A stretch of 19,284 nucleotides of DNA from Elusimicrobia bacterium RIFOXYB2_FULL_49_7 (lineage in GTDB: Bacteria > Fibrobacterota > OXYB2-FULL-49-7), in NCBI GenBank assembly GCA_001800515.1, contig MGVN01000142.1:3182-22465 (forward strand). Direction: 5' to 3'. Under the pieces are notes generated by a model. It saw nothing but the letters and a program-made list of their open reading frames with translations, made no database searches and was not told the DNA's origin. Positions 1 through 7,384 of the stretch are shown here, in pieces. The position numbers and the translations under genes were made by a program. Within the stretch, counting starts at the first letter, position 1. Each line of letters begins with the position of its first letter.

Positions 1-3000
1 TGTGTTAGGTCGTATGCCGATTTCGCATCGATGGACATAATTGGTGCAGACTTCACTGGTATCGTTTTCCAGTTTGATGCCGGGTGTGAATCCGGAAATG
101 TCATTGCGGAAAACCTTGAGACTATCGGTCTGTTGCAATCCCAATCCCACGGCCTCCATGCCGCTCGCGGAATCCGCGCGGACCGTATTGCGCAGGATCC
201 ATCCTTTTTTAGTGAGCGATGCGCCCGAGCGCCCTGTTATTTTGATCCCCTGATGAGAGATTAGCCTTTTCGTATTCTTCATGTCAATGACATTGTCCTT
301 AACGCAAAGGCTGTCGTCCAGAGTGCCCCAGGGGTAGTAGTTGAGATAAATACCCTGGTAGACGGCCGTGTCGGTAGCGCTTACGCTGATTCGACTGCTG
401 TCCAATGTCAGATTCATGCCGGAGGAATTCGACAGGTATTGGTGGACGCCGCTTTGATTCTGGAGCAGGTTACAGTGCCGGATCACGTTATTGAGGGTGT
501 TATTGACATAATCATAATTCAATGCGACCCCTTCTACGGCGTAACTGACTCGGCAGTATTTCAGACTCGCCTGGCCGCCGTTGATATAGAGGCCGTACCA
601 ATCGGTCATTTTCGGATCCGCCGAATTGCTGGTAAAAATGATGGAATCCGATACAATGCCGTTGGCAACCAGACTGCCCTGAACGATCAGGGTATCCGGA
701 TAATCGTAACTGTCCGATCGGTTGCGCGGCATGAAAAGGATTTGCGCACCCGCATCAATGGTGAGTGTCACGCTGTCCAATACGCGGACCGTACCGGACA
801 AAAGGTAGGGACCACCCGCTTTTGTCCAGGTCGTGTTGACGTTGATGGTGCCGGACACGGTGTTCATGGCAAAGATCGCCGTGTCGCCGAGTACGGAGGC
901 GGTTCCATAAGCATTTGCAGCTTCGTTGTAGGCGGCAATGATGTTCTGGCCCGATTGTATCTGGAGTTTACCGTCTCCGGGGGATGCGGAAGCGGAATTC
1001 TGGGGTACAATATAGCCGCGAAAAATACCGGACGCCGTGTCGGTTTCTGTGAGTGTCACGGTCTCCCCGGAAATTTCAACACCGCTTTTCACTGTGATGT
1101 TGACATTTTGTACGGAGGCGTTGCTGGTATTCAGATCCATGTCATTGACCTGGAGCCAGAGGGTGTCGGTCTCTCCCTGAAACAGGGTTTTATCCGTCCA
1201 GTAGTGATCCAGGAGCTGCATGGAACCGCTGTATCCTGTGGGGGCGGGCGTTCCGCCGGCCGAATTGAGCCAACCGCTGTAATCCACCCGGCCTTTGTAG
1301 TTGTCGTCCCATTTATCGGAAATGCCGGAGAGATTCTTGGGATTGGCGGAACCGTTGATTTCCGTTGTCATGGCGCTGCCCCAGTAATTATAGCGGGCAT
1401 TGACGGCACTGTCATTGCTGTTTAAGAAAACATATTCCCAGGCAGTACCCAGATTGTTGAAGTTGAAGGTTGTCATGGGTTTGACAAAAACAAAGCCTGC
1501 TTCGACATTTCGGCCGCAATTTTGCACGGTGTTGGAACAGAGGACGCTGGTGTCGTTCTGGAAAAAGATGCCGGTGCGGAATCCGGAGAGGGTGTTATTG
1601 ACGACCGTCAGATTTTTGATGTTTGCAAGAGAGAGTCCGCGCGCCTGCCAATTCCCGGTAGAATCCACAGTAATGGTGTTGTGGGCGATCCGTGCACCCC
1701 GGATGAGATCAAGGCCGCATCGTCCGCTGATCTGAATGCCTTGCCGGTAATGGTTTCCCTTGCCGGTCACGAAATCAATAGTATTGTCAGCAATCGTAAT
1801 AGTATCGCCGATCTGACCGTCACTGTTATAGGAAAAGGTGATACCGCCACGGAAAGCGGTGTCTGCGTTCTCAATGGATTTGAAGAGGGAGCTGTCTACC
1901 ATGAGTCGGATGTCGGCGGAAGAATTGTTGAGATCGTAATTGATGCCCGTGAATCCGTTCAGGAGATTACAGTGGCGGATCAGACTGTTTTGTGACGCGC
2001 CGACGATATTCTGATAACTGAAATCAACTCCTTTTTCCGCATAAGTCACCCGGCAGTATTTCATGGTGACTTGGCCGCCGTTGACCAGGATGCCGTACCA
2101 GTCGCCTGTTTTCTGAGTCGGTGCATTGCTGGTGAAAATGATGGAATCGGTTGAGGTCCCGTTTGCGATGAGCGTGCCGAATACGGTGAGGGTCTCACTG
2201 GGGATTTCCCCGGGTTGAGGTGAAGGAACGAATCGGACGACCACGCCCGGATCAATCGTCAATGTGATCCCAACAGCGACACGGATCTGACCGTTTACGA
2301 GATACGGGCTTCCGGCCAAATCCCAGGTGGTGTTGGTCTCAATGTCGCCGGAGGTGTAGTTGTCTGCGAATTGGGCCGCCCGGGTGATGGGGATAGAGCT
2401 GCCGTAAGCGTTCATGGCGTCGGTGTAGGAGGCGGTGATACTTTCTCCGGGCCAAATTTGAAGGATATGATCGCCGAGATTCGCCGTGTTGTTTTTCTCG
2501 GTCGCAATCGATCCCTTAAAGAGCGGGGTGTCAATGCCCGCTTCGGTCAAGGTGATTGTTTCGCCGATGGATTCCACGCCGCTCTTGACCGTGATGGTAA
2601 TGGTTTGGGCAACGGAAGGATTGTTGTTGAGGTCTCGATCCGTTACTTCCAAATAGACGGTTTCACCATTCAGGAAAGTGGAGTCATCGTAGCCGTCCAC
2701 ATCAGTCAGTTTAAGCCACCCATTGTTGCCGCCCGGTGCGGGCGTGCCGTTTTGGCTATCCAGATAGCGGGAATAATTGATGTAGCCCATACCGGCAGAG
2801 GGGGCGTCCCATTTATCATAGATGCCGGACAGATTTTTCGGGTTGATGGAGCTTGTGATTTCAGATGTCATGGCTGCGCCCCAATAATTGAATCGGGCGT
2901 CCAAATCCAGTTCATTGGAATAGGACTGGTATGACTGAATGACCCTCTCGTAAGCTGGTCCAAAGGTGTTATAATGCAGGGTGGTGGTGGCAAAGAGCAG

Positions 3001-4240
3001 TTGATCGTCAATTTGATTGTTGACGTTGATGCGGCAGTTTTGCACGGTGTTGGAATCGGCTGCGCTGACATCGTTGTAAAGATAGAGACCGTAATTGAAG
3101 CCCGAAATGGTGTTGCTGACGACTTTTATACTGTCGGTGTTCCGCAGGGCAATGCCGGAGGCATTGTACCCGGCTGAAGAATCGCCGAGCAGGACGTTAT
3201 GTCGGATGGCCATTTTTTTTGCAGAAGCGTTATTGTGTCGGCCGGAGACTTCAATGCCGCTTTGGTTGTAATAGCCCCGCCGGGAATACTGGATAAGATT
3301 GTCCGCAATCAAAACGCTGTCATTACTGCTTTCAAACATGCTGTAGTAAAAGGCTAATCCACCGTAATCCGAACGATAGGGATGAGAGGCTTCAAAGATC
3401 GAACTGTCCACTGTTAATTGAATAAGGGAGCTGTTGTAGTTGTAGTAATACAGGGCCGTATCATTCTGGCTGAAACGGCAGTGGCGAACGAGGCTCTGTG
3501 TGGTTCCGGAAAAGTAATCGTAGTGGAAATGTAGAGCCCGATGTGCAAACTGGAGTTTAGTATGGCGCAGCGTCACGCTTCCGCCCGAAACATAGAGCCC
3601 GAACCAGTCGGCCGGCTGCGGGGCAACCGTATCCAGCACCGACAATACAACAGAATCAGCTGCCGTTCCCTGAGATAGCAGGGCGCCGTAAACTCGGATG
3701 GAGTCACCATATTGATACATGAGTATCCGGTTACGCTGGAACATGAGGAGTTGGACACCGGATTGCAGGAAAAGGGTGTCTCCGGCCGGAATCGTGTAGT
3801 TGCCGGAAATGACATAAGGGCTGTTTGTTTTAATAAGGGTAAGATTGCCGGATTGGCTGCCGGATAAAACGGTGTTTACAAAGACCGCGGAATCCATTAC
3901 ATTAACATTGCTGCCGTATTCATTGACCACATCGTTGTAGGTTGCAATCATGCGGTTTCCGGTCCAGGCCTGAAGCATGCCATCTCCGGCCGGTGTTTTG
4001 TTGTTTTGAACGGGGATATAGGCCATGAAGATTGATGAGTTGACCCCGGATTCGGTGAGTAATAAATTTTCGCCTGACGTTTCAACATCGCTTTTGACAT
4101 TGATGTAGAGTTGTTGGACCGTGCTGGGATTGGTGTTCAGATCCGGATCCGTGACTACAATGCCTATCGTATCAGCGGTGGTCATGTAGAGTTTTTTATC
4201 TATGGAATAATATCGATCTTTAAGTTGGATTGTGCCGCTG
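1..4240 (-). repeat. Three ~1500-bp tandem coding repeats in the beta-helix gene
   Basis: Approximate units on the minus strand are 4240-2740, 2739-1240 and 1239-1 (the last cut by the window edge). Two landmarks support the period. The codons for the closing NYWG motif lie near 2881 in unit 1 and near 1381 in unit 2, 1500 bp apart. The VKSxVE motif lies near 4098, 2590 and 1094, giving spacings of about 1500 bp. Unit boundaries are estimates. The copies are clearly diverged at the DNA level and match better as protein, so this is an old domain duplication and not a recent one. Confidence 0.8.
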
Positions 4241-4311
4241 ATGCCTGCCCACGCCATCTGACTGATGGCTAAAAGAAAAAGGGCGGAAATCAGACTTTTC
4301 GAAATGGCCAT
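1..4311 (-). CDS. Large secreted right-handed parallel beta-helix repeat protein (3' end outside window)
   Basis: An open frame of 1437 codons runs on the minus strand from ATG at 4311 to the window edge with no stop, so the C terminus is missing. The start follows a GGGAG ribosome site and opens a clear signal peptide (KS, then LISALFLLAI, cleavage probably after AWA at residue 22), so the product is exported. It consists of ~500-residue units. Each unit has a beta-rich entry segment (motifs DxDLN, then VKSxVExxGE and LTExG), a cap segment (for example TLTIDPGVVVRF), many short beta-helix coils rich in Asn, Ser and Asp with SNT/NTI turns, and a closing NYWG...NPKNLSGI motif. This architecture is typical of NosD/pectate-lyase-like parallel beta-helix surface proteins. 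No catalytic residues can be assigned. Adhesion, glycan binding or an outer-surface structural role are possible; the function is unknown. Any C-terminal sorting domain lies outside the window. Confidence 0.85.
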   Translation of the reverse strand, partial: MAISKSLISALFLLAISQMAWAGISGTIQLKDRYYSIDKKLYMTTADTIGIVVTDPDLNTNPSTVQQLYINVKSDVETSGENLLLTESGVNSSIFMAYIPVQNNKTPAGDGMLQAWTGNRMIATYNDVVNEYGSNVNVMDSAVFVNTVLSGSQSGNLTLIKTNSPYVISGNYTIPAGDTLFLQSGVQLLMFQRNRILMYQYGDSIRVYGALLSQGTAADSVVLSVLDTVAPQPADWFGLYVSGGSVTLRHTKLQFAHRALHFHYDYFSGTTQSLVRHCRFSQNDTALYYYNYNSSLIQLTVDSSIFEASHPYRSDYGGLAFYYSMFESSNDSVLIADNLIQYSRRGYYNQSGIEVSGRHNNASAKKMAIRHNVLLGDSSAGYNASGIALRNTDSIKVVSNTISGFNYGLYLYNDVSAADSNTVQNCRINVNNQIDDQLLFATTTLHYNTFGPAYERVIQSYQSYSNELDLDARFNYWGAAMTSEITSSINPKNLSGIYDKWDAPSAGMGYINYSRYLDSQNGTPAPGGNNGWLKLTDVDGYDDSTFLNGETVYLEVTDRDLNNNPSVAQTITITVKSGVESIGETITLTEAGIDTPLFKGSIATEKNNTANLGDHILQIWPGESITASYTDAMNAYGSSIPITRAAQFADNYTSGDIETNTTWDLAGSPYLVNGQIRVAVGITLTIDPGVVVRFVPSPQPGEIPSETLTVFGTLIANGTSTDSIIFTSNAPTQKTGDWYGILVNGGQVTMKYCRVTYAEKGVDFSYQNIVGASQNSLIRHCNLLNGFTGINYDLNNSSADIRLMVDSSLFKSIENADTAFRGGITFSYNSDGQIGDTITIADNTIDFVTGKGNHYRQGIQISGRCGLDLIRGARIAHNTITVDSTGNWQARGLSLANIKNLTVVNNTLSGFRTGIFFQNDTSVLCSNTVQNCGRNVEAGFVFVKPMTTFNFNNLGTAWEYVFLNSNDSAVNARYNYWGSAMTTEINGSANPKNLSGISDKWDDNYKGRVDYSGWLNSAGGTPAPTGYSGSMQLLDHYWTDKTLFQGETDTLWLQVNDMDLNTSNASVQNVNITVKSGVEISGETVTLTETDTASGIFRGYIVPQNSASASPGDGKLQIQSGQNIIAAYNEAANAYGTASVLGDTAIFAMNTVSGTINVNTTWTKAGGPYLLSGTVRVLDSVTLTIDAGAQILFMPRNRSDSYDYPDTLIVQGSLVANGIVSDSIIFTSNSADPKMTDWYGLYINGGQASLKYCRVSYAVEGVALNYDYVNNTLNNVIRHCNLLQNQSGVHQYLSNSSGMNLTLDSSRISVSATDTAVYQGIYLNYYPWGTLDDSLCVKDNVIDMKNTKRLISHQGIKITGRSGASLTKKGWILRNTVRADSASGMEAVGLGLQQTDSLKVFRNDISGFTPGIKLENDTSEVCTNYVHRCEIGIRPNT

Positions 4312-4329
4312 AGGGTTCTCCCTTGAATA

Positions 4330-4344
4330 GTTTCTATCCGAAAC
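4330..4344. repeat. Small inverted repeat in the leader of the beta-helix gene
   Basis: GTTTC-TATCC-GAAAC is a 5-bp perfect inverted repeat about 20 bases upstream of the beta-helix start codon. It could form a small leader hairpin or be a protein site. It is short enough to be chance. Confidence 0.25.
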
Positions 4345-4382
4345 AGCGCGTTGTTTTATATTGAAGGAAAATAATTATCGGC

Positions 4383-4400
4383 TATTAATATATACTAATA
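4383..4400. promoter_or_regulatory. AT-rich dyad, possible promoter/operator for the beta-helix gene
   Basis: TATTAATATATACTAATA is an 18-bp near-perfect palindrome (one mismatched pair) centred on TATATA, about 75-90 bases upstream of the beta-helix start. On the minus strand it contains TATATT, a good -10 match, preceded after 17 bp by the weak -35 match TTTCAA. A similar sequence, TATTAATATACTAAAATA, occurs at 16972-16989 upstream of the other signal-peptide gene on the minus strand. It could be promoter sequence, an operator, or simply AT-rich spacer. Confidence 0.3.
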
Positions 4401-4418
4401 CAATTACTTTTGAAAGTC

Positions 4419-4434
4419 TGTGATTGTTATCACG
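4419..4434. promoter_or_regulatory. CRP/FNR-family-like binding site
   Basis: TGTGA-TTGTTA-TCACG matches the Crp-type pattern TGTGA-N6-TCACA at nine of ten positions and contains the perfect dyad GTGAT-N4-ATCAC. It sits between the two divergent genes. Its centre is about 90 bp upstream of the predicted start of transcription of the GntR operon, a distance at which Crp-type activators can work. The regulator itself is not in the window; the assignment rests only on the motif. Confidence 0.45.
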
Positions 4435-4481
4435 AAACGAGATCTGCTGTTTGTCTCGATGAGAGAAAAATATTATTTCAG

Positions 4482-4510
4482 TTGACATTCGTTGTTTGAT
4501 TCACTATGTT
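4482..4510 (+). promoter_or_regulatory. Sigma70-type promoter of the glutamate mutase operon
   Basis: TTGACA at 4482-4487 is a perfect -35 box. It is followed after 17 bp by TATGTT (4505-4510), a four-of-six -10 box. Transcription would start near 4517. Both operator dyads lie at or just downstream of the -10 box, a layout suited to repression. The -10 box overlaps the ATG at 4506, which is strong evidence that the regulator starts at 4545 instead. Confidence 0.7.
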
Positions 4511-4523
4511 TGGTATATGCCAA
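4510..4523. promoter_or_regulatory. Operator dyad 1 (probable GntR-type autoregulatory site)
   Basis: TTGGTATATGCCAA is a near-perfect palindrome overlapping the last base of the -10 box and the predicted transcription start. It shares the TGGTATAT-CCA pattern with dyad 2. The centres of the two dyads are 22 bp apart, about two helical turns, so both would face the same side of the DNA. GntR-family regulators commonly bind short palindromes of this kind near their own promoters. Confidence 0.6.
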
Positions 4524-4532
4524 TTAGTTGAA

Positions 4533-4544
4533 TGGTATATACCA
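4533..4544. promoter_or_regulatory. Operator dyad 2 (probable GntR-type autoregulatory site)
   Basis: TGGTATATACCA is a perfect 12-bp palindrome ending immediately before the chosen ATG (4545) of the regulator. It takes the place where a Shine-Dalgarno sequence would normally be, so no ribosome site is visible and binding here could also hinder initiation. It is the cleaner copy of the motif in dyad 1. Confidence 0.6.
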
Positions 4545-5552
4545 ATGAGTGATAGGCCGATTATTTTATTAAATAATGAGATAGGATCTCCTTCCTATCG
4601 ACAGATTTCGGATCAATTTCTGGAAAAGATTCAGAACGGGGAATTGAAACCCGGCGACAAAATCCCAACAGAACGCGATTTAGCACAGAATTTGAAGATA
4701 GCGCGCGGGACGGTTAAGCGGGCCTATGAAGAACTCATCCGCAAGGGGGTGCTGCAGAGCGAACAGGGGCGAGGAACCTTTGTTTGTTCAAGCGCACCGG
4801 AGATGCCTCTTGTCAATCGAAAGGAAAAAGCGGTTTACACGCTCCGCCGGGCGCTGGATGATCTGACTTTCCTGAAATTCTCTCTCCGTGAAATCCGTAC
4901 CCTGGTGGAACTGGAATTACTCTCCCGCGAAAAGGCGGAGGAAGAACCCCTGCTCATTGCTGCCGTGGATTGTAATCCTGAGGCGCTTCAGATTTACGAG
5001 CGCCAGCTTCACCTGCTGCCTAATGTGCGCATCGTCAAATTCCTGCTTCCGGAATTGTCGGATGATGCAGGAGCCGAGTCCCGGCTTTCCCCCTTTGTTC
5101 TGATTCTCACCACGCTGACTCATTTTCACGAGCTGTCCGGCCGCTTTCCAGGGCTTTCAAAAAAGCTGCTCCAGGTCGCTGTAGCGCCATCGCAGGAGAC
5201 GATAATTCGGTTAGCTAAGCTGTCGCCCACCCGTGAAACCGGCATTTTTTGCGAAAGCAACCAATTTGCCGCCCTGGTGAAATACCATCTCGAATCTCTC
5301 CATCTTCTGCCGGAACACATTCATGTCCTGTCTGTGTCCGACAAGGAAGGGTTGGCGGCAAAGCTTCCCGCCCTTTCGGCCCTGATTATTCCCTCGTACT
5401 ACGCCTTTGCTCCGGACAAGACCTTGCAACCTTCATTACAGGCCTTTACAGAAAAGGGAGGCAACATCATCTCTTTTGATTATGTCATTGATCGCGGATC
5501 GCTTCTCCATGTCGAGGAACGGCTTGCGCGGCTGTTAACAGAAAGCGATTAA
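4545..5552 (+). CDS. GntR-family transcriptional regulator of the glutamate mutase operon
   Basis: A 335-residue protein. Residues ~10-80 form a typical GntR winged helix-turn-helix ([20 protein letters not shown], then [21 protein letters not shown] and a GRGTF wing). The remaining ~250 residues are an alpha/beta region I do not recognise. They do not look like the usual FadR, HutC/UTRA or MocR effector domains, although the DNA-binding half resembles the YtrA/YhcF side of the family. The upstream in-frame ATG at 4506 is rejected because it lies in the -10 box and would translate through both operators. The gene begins the operon and ends two bases before glmS, so its likely role is autoregulation and control of glutamate fermentation. 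The inducer could be glutamate or a pathway intermediate; that is inference. Confidence 0.85.
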   Translation: MSDRPIILLNNEIGSPSYRQISDQFLEKIQNGELKPGDKIPTERDLAQNLKIARGTVKRAYEELIRKGVLQSEQGRGTFVCSSAPEMPLVNRKEKAVYTLRRALDDLTFLKFSLREIRTLVELELLSREKAEEEPLLIAAVDCNPEALQIYERQLHLLPNVRIVKFLLPELSDDAGAESRLSPFVLILTTLTHFHELSGRFPGLSKKLLQVAVAPSQETIIRLAKLSPTRETGIFCESNQFAALVKYHLESLHLLPEHIHVLSVSDKEGLAAKLPALSALIIPSYYAFAPDKTLQPSLQAFTEKGGNIISFDYVIDRGSLLHVEERLARLLTESD

Positions 5553-5554
5553 TC

Positions 5555-5983
5555 ATGCGACCGGACACTTTAGTTTTGGGCGTCATCGGTGCAGATTGCC
5601 ATTCCGTGGGCAACAAGGTGCTCGATGTTTTTCTGACGGACGCAGGATTCAACGTGGTCAATCTCGGAGTCATGGTTGGCCAGGATGAGTTCATTGATGC
5701 GGCCATTGAATCCGATGCCGGCGCTATTTTGGTCTCTTCCTTGTACGGTCATGGCGAAATGGATTGCGACGGTTTGCGGGAACGATGCATTGAACGGGGA
5801 TTGGACAACATACTTTTGTATGTGGGCGGTGCATTGGTGGTCGGCAAGACCGATTTTAATGATGTCATCAAACAGTTCACTGCGATGGGCTTTGATCGTG
5901 TTTTTCCGCCCACCGTGGATTTGAATGAGGCGGCCGGGCTTCTCAAAAAAGATATGACGCGATTTATTCTGAAAAGAGCGTAA
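5555..5983 (+). CDS. glmS: Glutamate mutase (methylaspartate mutase) small subunit, B12-binding
   Basis: A 142-residue Rossmann-like cobalamin-binding protein, close to the ~137 residues usual for the family. The signature DxHxxG is present as D14-C-H16-S-V-G19, where His16 should be the lower axial ligand of cobalt. SSLYGHGE (61-68) and YVGG (89-92) are the other loops that hold the nucleotide tail of B12. Together with GlmE it converts (S)-glutamate to (2S,3S)-3-methylaspartate (EC 5.4.99.1) using adenosylcobalamin. It starts two bases after the regulator stop and ends flush with the glmL start. The symbol glmS here means the mutase subunit, not glucosamine-6-phosphate synthase. Confidence 0.97.
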   Translation: MRPDTLVLGVIGADCHSVGNKVLDVFLTDAGFNVVNLGVMVGQDEFIDAAIESDAGAILVSSLYGHGEMDCDGLRERCIERGLDNILLYVGGALVVGKTDFNDVIKQFTAMGFDRVFPPTVDLNEAAGLLKKDMTRFILKRA

Positions 5984-7372
5984 ATGGAAAATTCAATGGT
6001 CATGGGTTTGGATATCGGATCCACCTGGACGAAAGGAGCGCTCTTTTCTTTTTCCACGGATGGACCGGCGACATTGTTGACTCGCCTGCAAATCGCCACC
6101 CCGATTGAAAATTTATATCACGGTTTTTCCAAGATAAAAAAGGGGTTAATGTGCGAGGTGGGAACCCAACCGGTGCCATGTTATGTCACTTCCTCTGCAC
6201 GCGGGGGGCTCAAGGTGGCGGCCATTGGAGTGGTGCCGGATCTGACCCTGTCCGTAGCCAAACAAACCGTCATGAATGCAGGCGGTAAGATCACCGCTTC
6301 TTTTTCTTATAAAATGACGGGATTTGAAAAGGCGCGATTAGAGGAGATTCAGCCGGATATCATCTTCCTGGCCGGTGGTACGGATGGCGGGAATGAGGCC
6401 ATTATTCTTCACAATGCCCAACAATTGGCAACCCTCTCTTCTGAGGGGATCATTTTATATGCAGGTAATGCAAAACTCCAGGAACGGGTGTGCCGAATTC
6501 TCAATAAAAAAGAGTTGCGAATTACGGAAAATATCATGCCCGAGGTGGGAACGTTAAATCTGGAACCTGCACGGGAAGCCATCCGAGATCTTTTTCTCTC
6601 CCGTCTGATTGACGGCAAGGGGCTTTCAGTGATTCAAGCGGAGATAACCGGTGAAGTGCGGCCGACACCGCGTGCCATGTTGGATCTGGTGGAGGCCATG
6701 GATCGATATTGTCCGGAAATGGGCGAATTCTGCCTGTTGGATCCGGGTGGTGCGACCACGGATGTCTATTCCTGTGCAGTGGGAACGCCAAACGAATCCG
6801 GCACCATTCTAAAAGGTTTGACTGAGCCGCGTATCAAACGGAGCGTGGAGGGGGATTTGGGGCTTCGGGTCAGCGCGGTCCCTTGTGTTGAAGCAGGGAA
6901 TGGTTATTTGGCGGAACGGATGCAGGAGATGGAGCTTTCCAAACAGGACCTGGACGATTGGGTGACAAAGGCGACCCAACATCCTGAAGGATTGCCGGAA
7001 ACGAACGAAGAAAAAATGGCTGACACGCTTCTGGCCGAAGTGTGCGTGCGTGAAGCGGCAGGTCGTCATGCGGGACGGATGGCCGAAACCCTGACCGCGC
7101 AGGGAAAAGTCATTCTTCAGCGCGGCAAGGATTTGAGATCCGTCAGACGGGTCTTTTTAACAGGCGGATATTTATCACGTTTAACGGAAGCGACTTTGCT
7201 GCATTGCGCTTTTAATCGGCTCAATACCCCTTTGGAAGAGGCTCCGCTTTGGCCTGCCGAGTCGGAATATTATACCGATAAAGATTATCTTTTTCCCCTT
7301 TTGGCAGCCGCGTTACCAGGCAATCCCAAAGTGTGTGCTGCAACTGCAATTGCAAATGCCCGACCCTTATAA
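5984..7372 (+). CDS. glmL: Glutamate mutase accessory/reactivating protein GlmL (MutL)
   Basis: A 462-residue protein of the GlmL/MutL family (ASKHA ATPase fold), which lies between glmS and glmE in glutamate mutase operons. Visible ATP-binding elements are the first phosphate loop GLDIGSTWTKG (8-18), an internal LAGGTDGG (129-136), the second phosphate loop LLDPGGATTD (251-260) and a late VFLTGGYLSRL. Family knowledge suggests it releases damaged cobalamin from the mutase at the cost of ATP, like diol dehydratase reactivases; the role is less firmly proven than that of the mutase itself. The ATG directly follows the glmS stop. Nearby ATGs at residues 5 and 7 are alternative starts. Unrelated to the DNA-repair protein MutL. 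Confidence 0.93.
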   Translation: MENSMVMGLDIGSTWTKGALFSFSTDGPATLLTRLQIATPIENLYHGFSKIKKGLMCEVGTQPVPCYVTSSARGGLKVAAIGVVPDLTLSVAKQTVMNAGGKITASFSYKMTGFEKARLEEIQPDIIFLAGGTDGGNEAIILHNAQQLATLSSEGIILYAGNAKLQERVCRILNKKELRITENIMPEVGTLNLEPAREAIRDLFLSRLIDGKGLSVIQAEITGEVRPTPRAMLDLVEAMDRYCPEMGEFCLLDPGGATTDVYSCAVGTPNESGTILKGLTEPRIKRSVEGDLGLRVSAVPCVEAGNGYLAERMQEMELSKQDLDDWVTKATQHPEGLPETNEEKMADTLLAEVCVREAAGRHAGRMAETLTAQGKVILQRGKDLRSVRRVFLTGGYLSRLTEATLLHCAFNRLNTPLEEAPLWPAESEYYTDKDYLFPLLAAALPGNPKVCAATAIANARPL

Positions 7373-7384
7373 AGGACGCACATT

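Noticed and set aside
439..1995. Long plus-strand open frames (328 codons at 439-1425, 157 codons at 1522-1995, also 187 codons at 2371-2934)
   Set aside because: They are antisense to the beta-helix gene, lack ribosome sites and recognisable domains, and echo the repeat period of the minus-strand protein. The minus strand is open for 1437 codons with a signal peptide.
1..4240. CRISPR or short tandem repeat array
   Set aside because: The repetition is a 1.5-kb coding module with diverged copies; no short identical direct repeats with regular spacers are present.
4506..4544. Upstream ATG giving a 13-residue longer GntR regulator
   Set aside because: The ATG overlaps the -10 box, so it would not be in the transcript, and the extra residues are just translated operator sequence.
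4312..4544. Cobalamin riboswitch upstream of a B12-dependent operon
   Set aside because: The leader from the predicted transcription start to the first ATG is only about 28 bases, and no B12-box-like conserved segment is seen. Control appears to be by protein.
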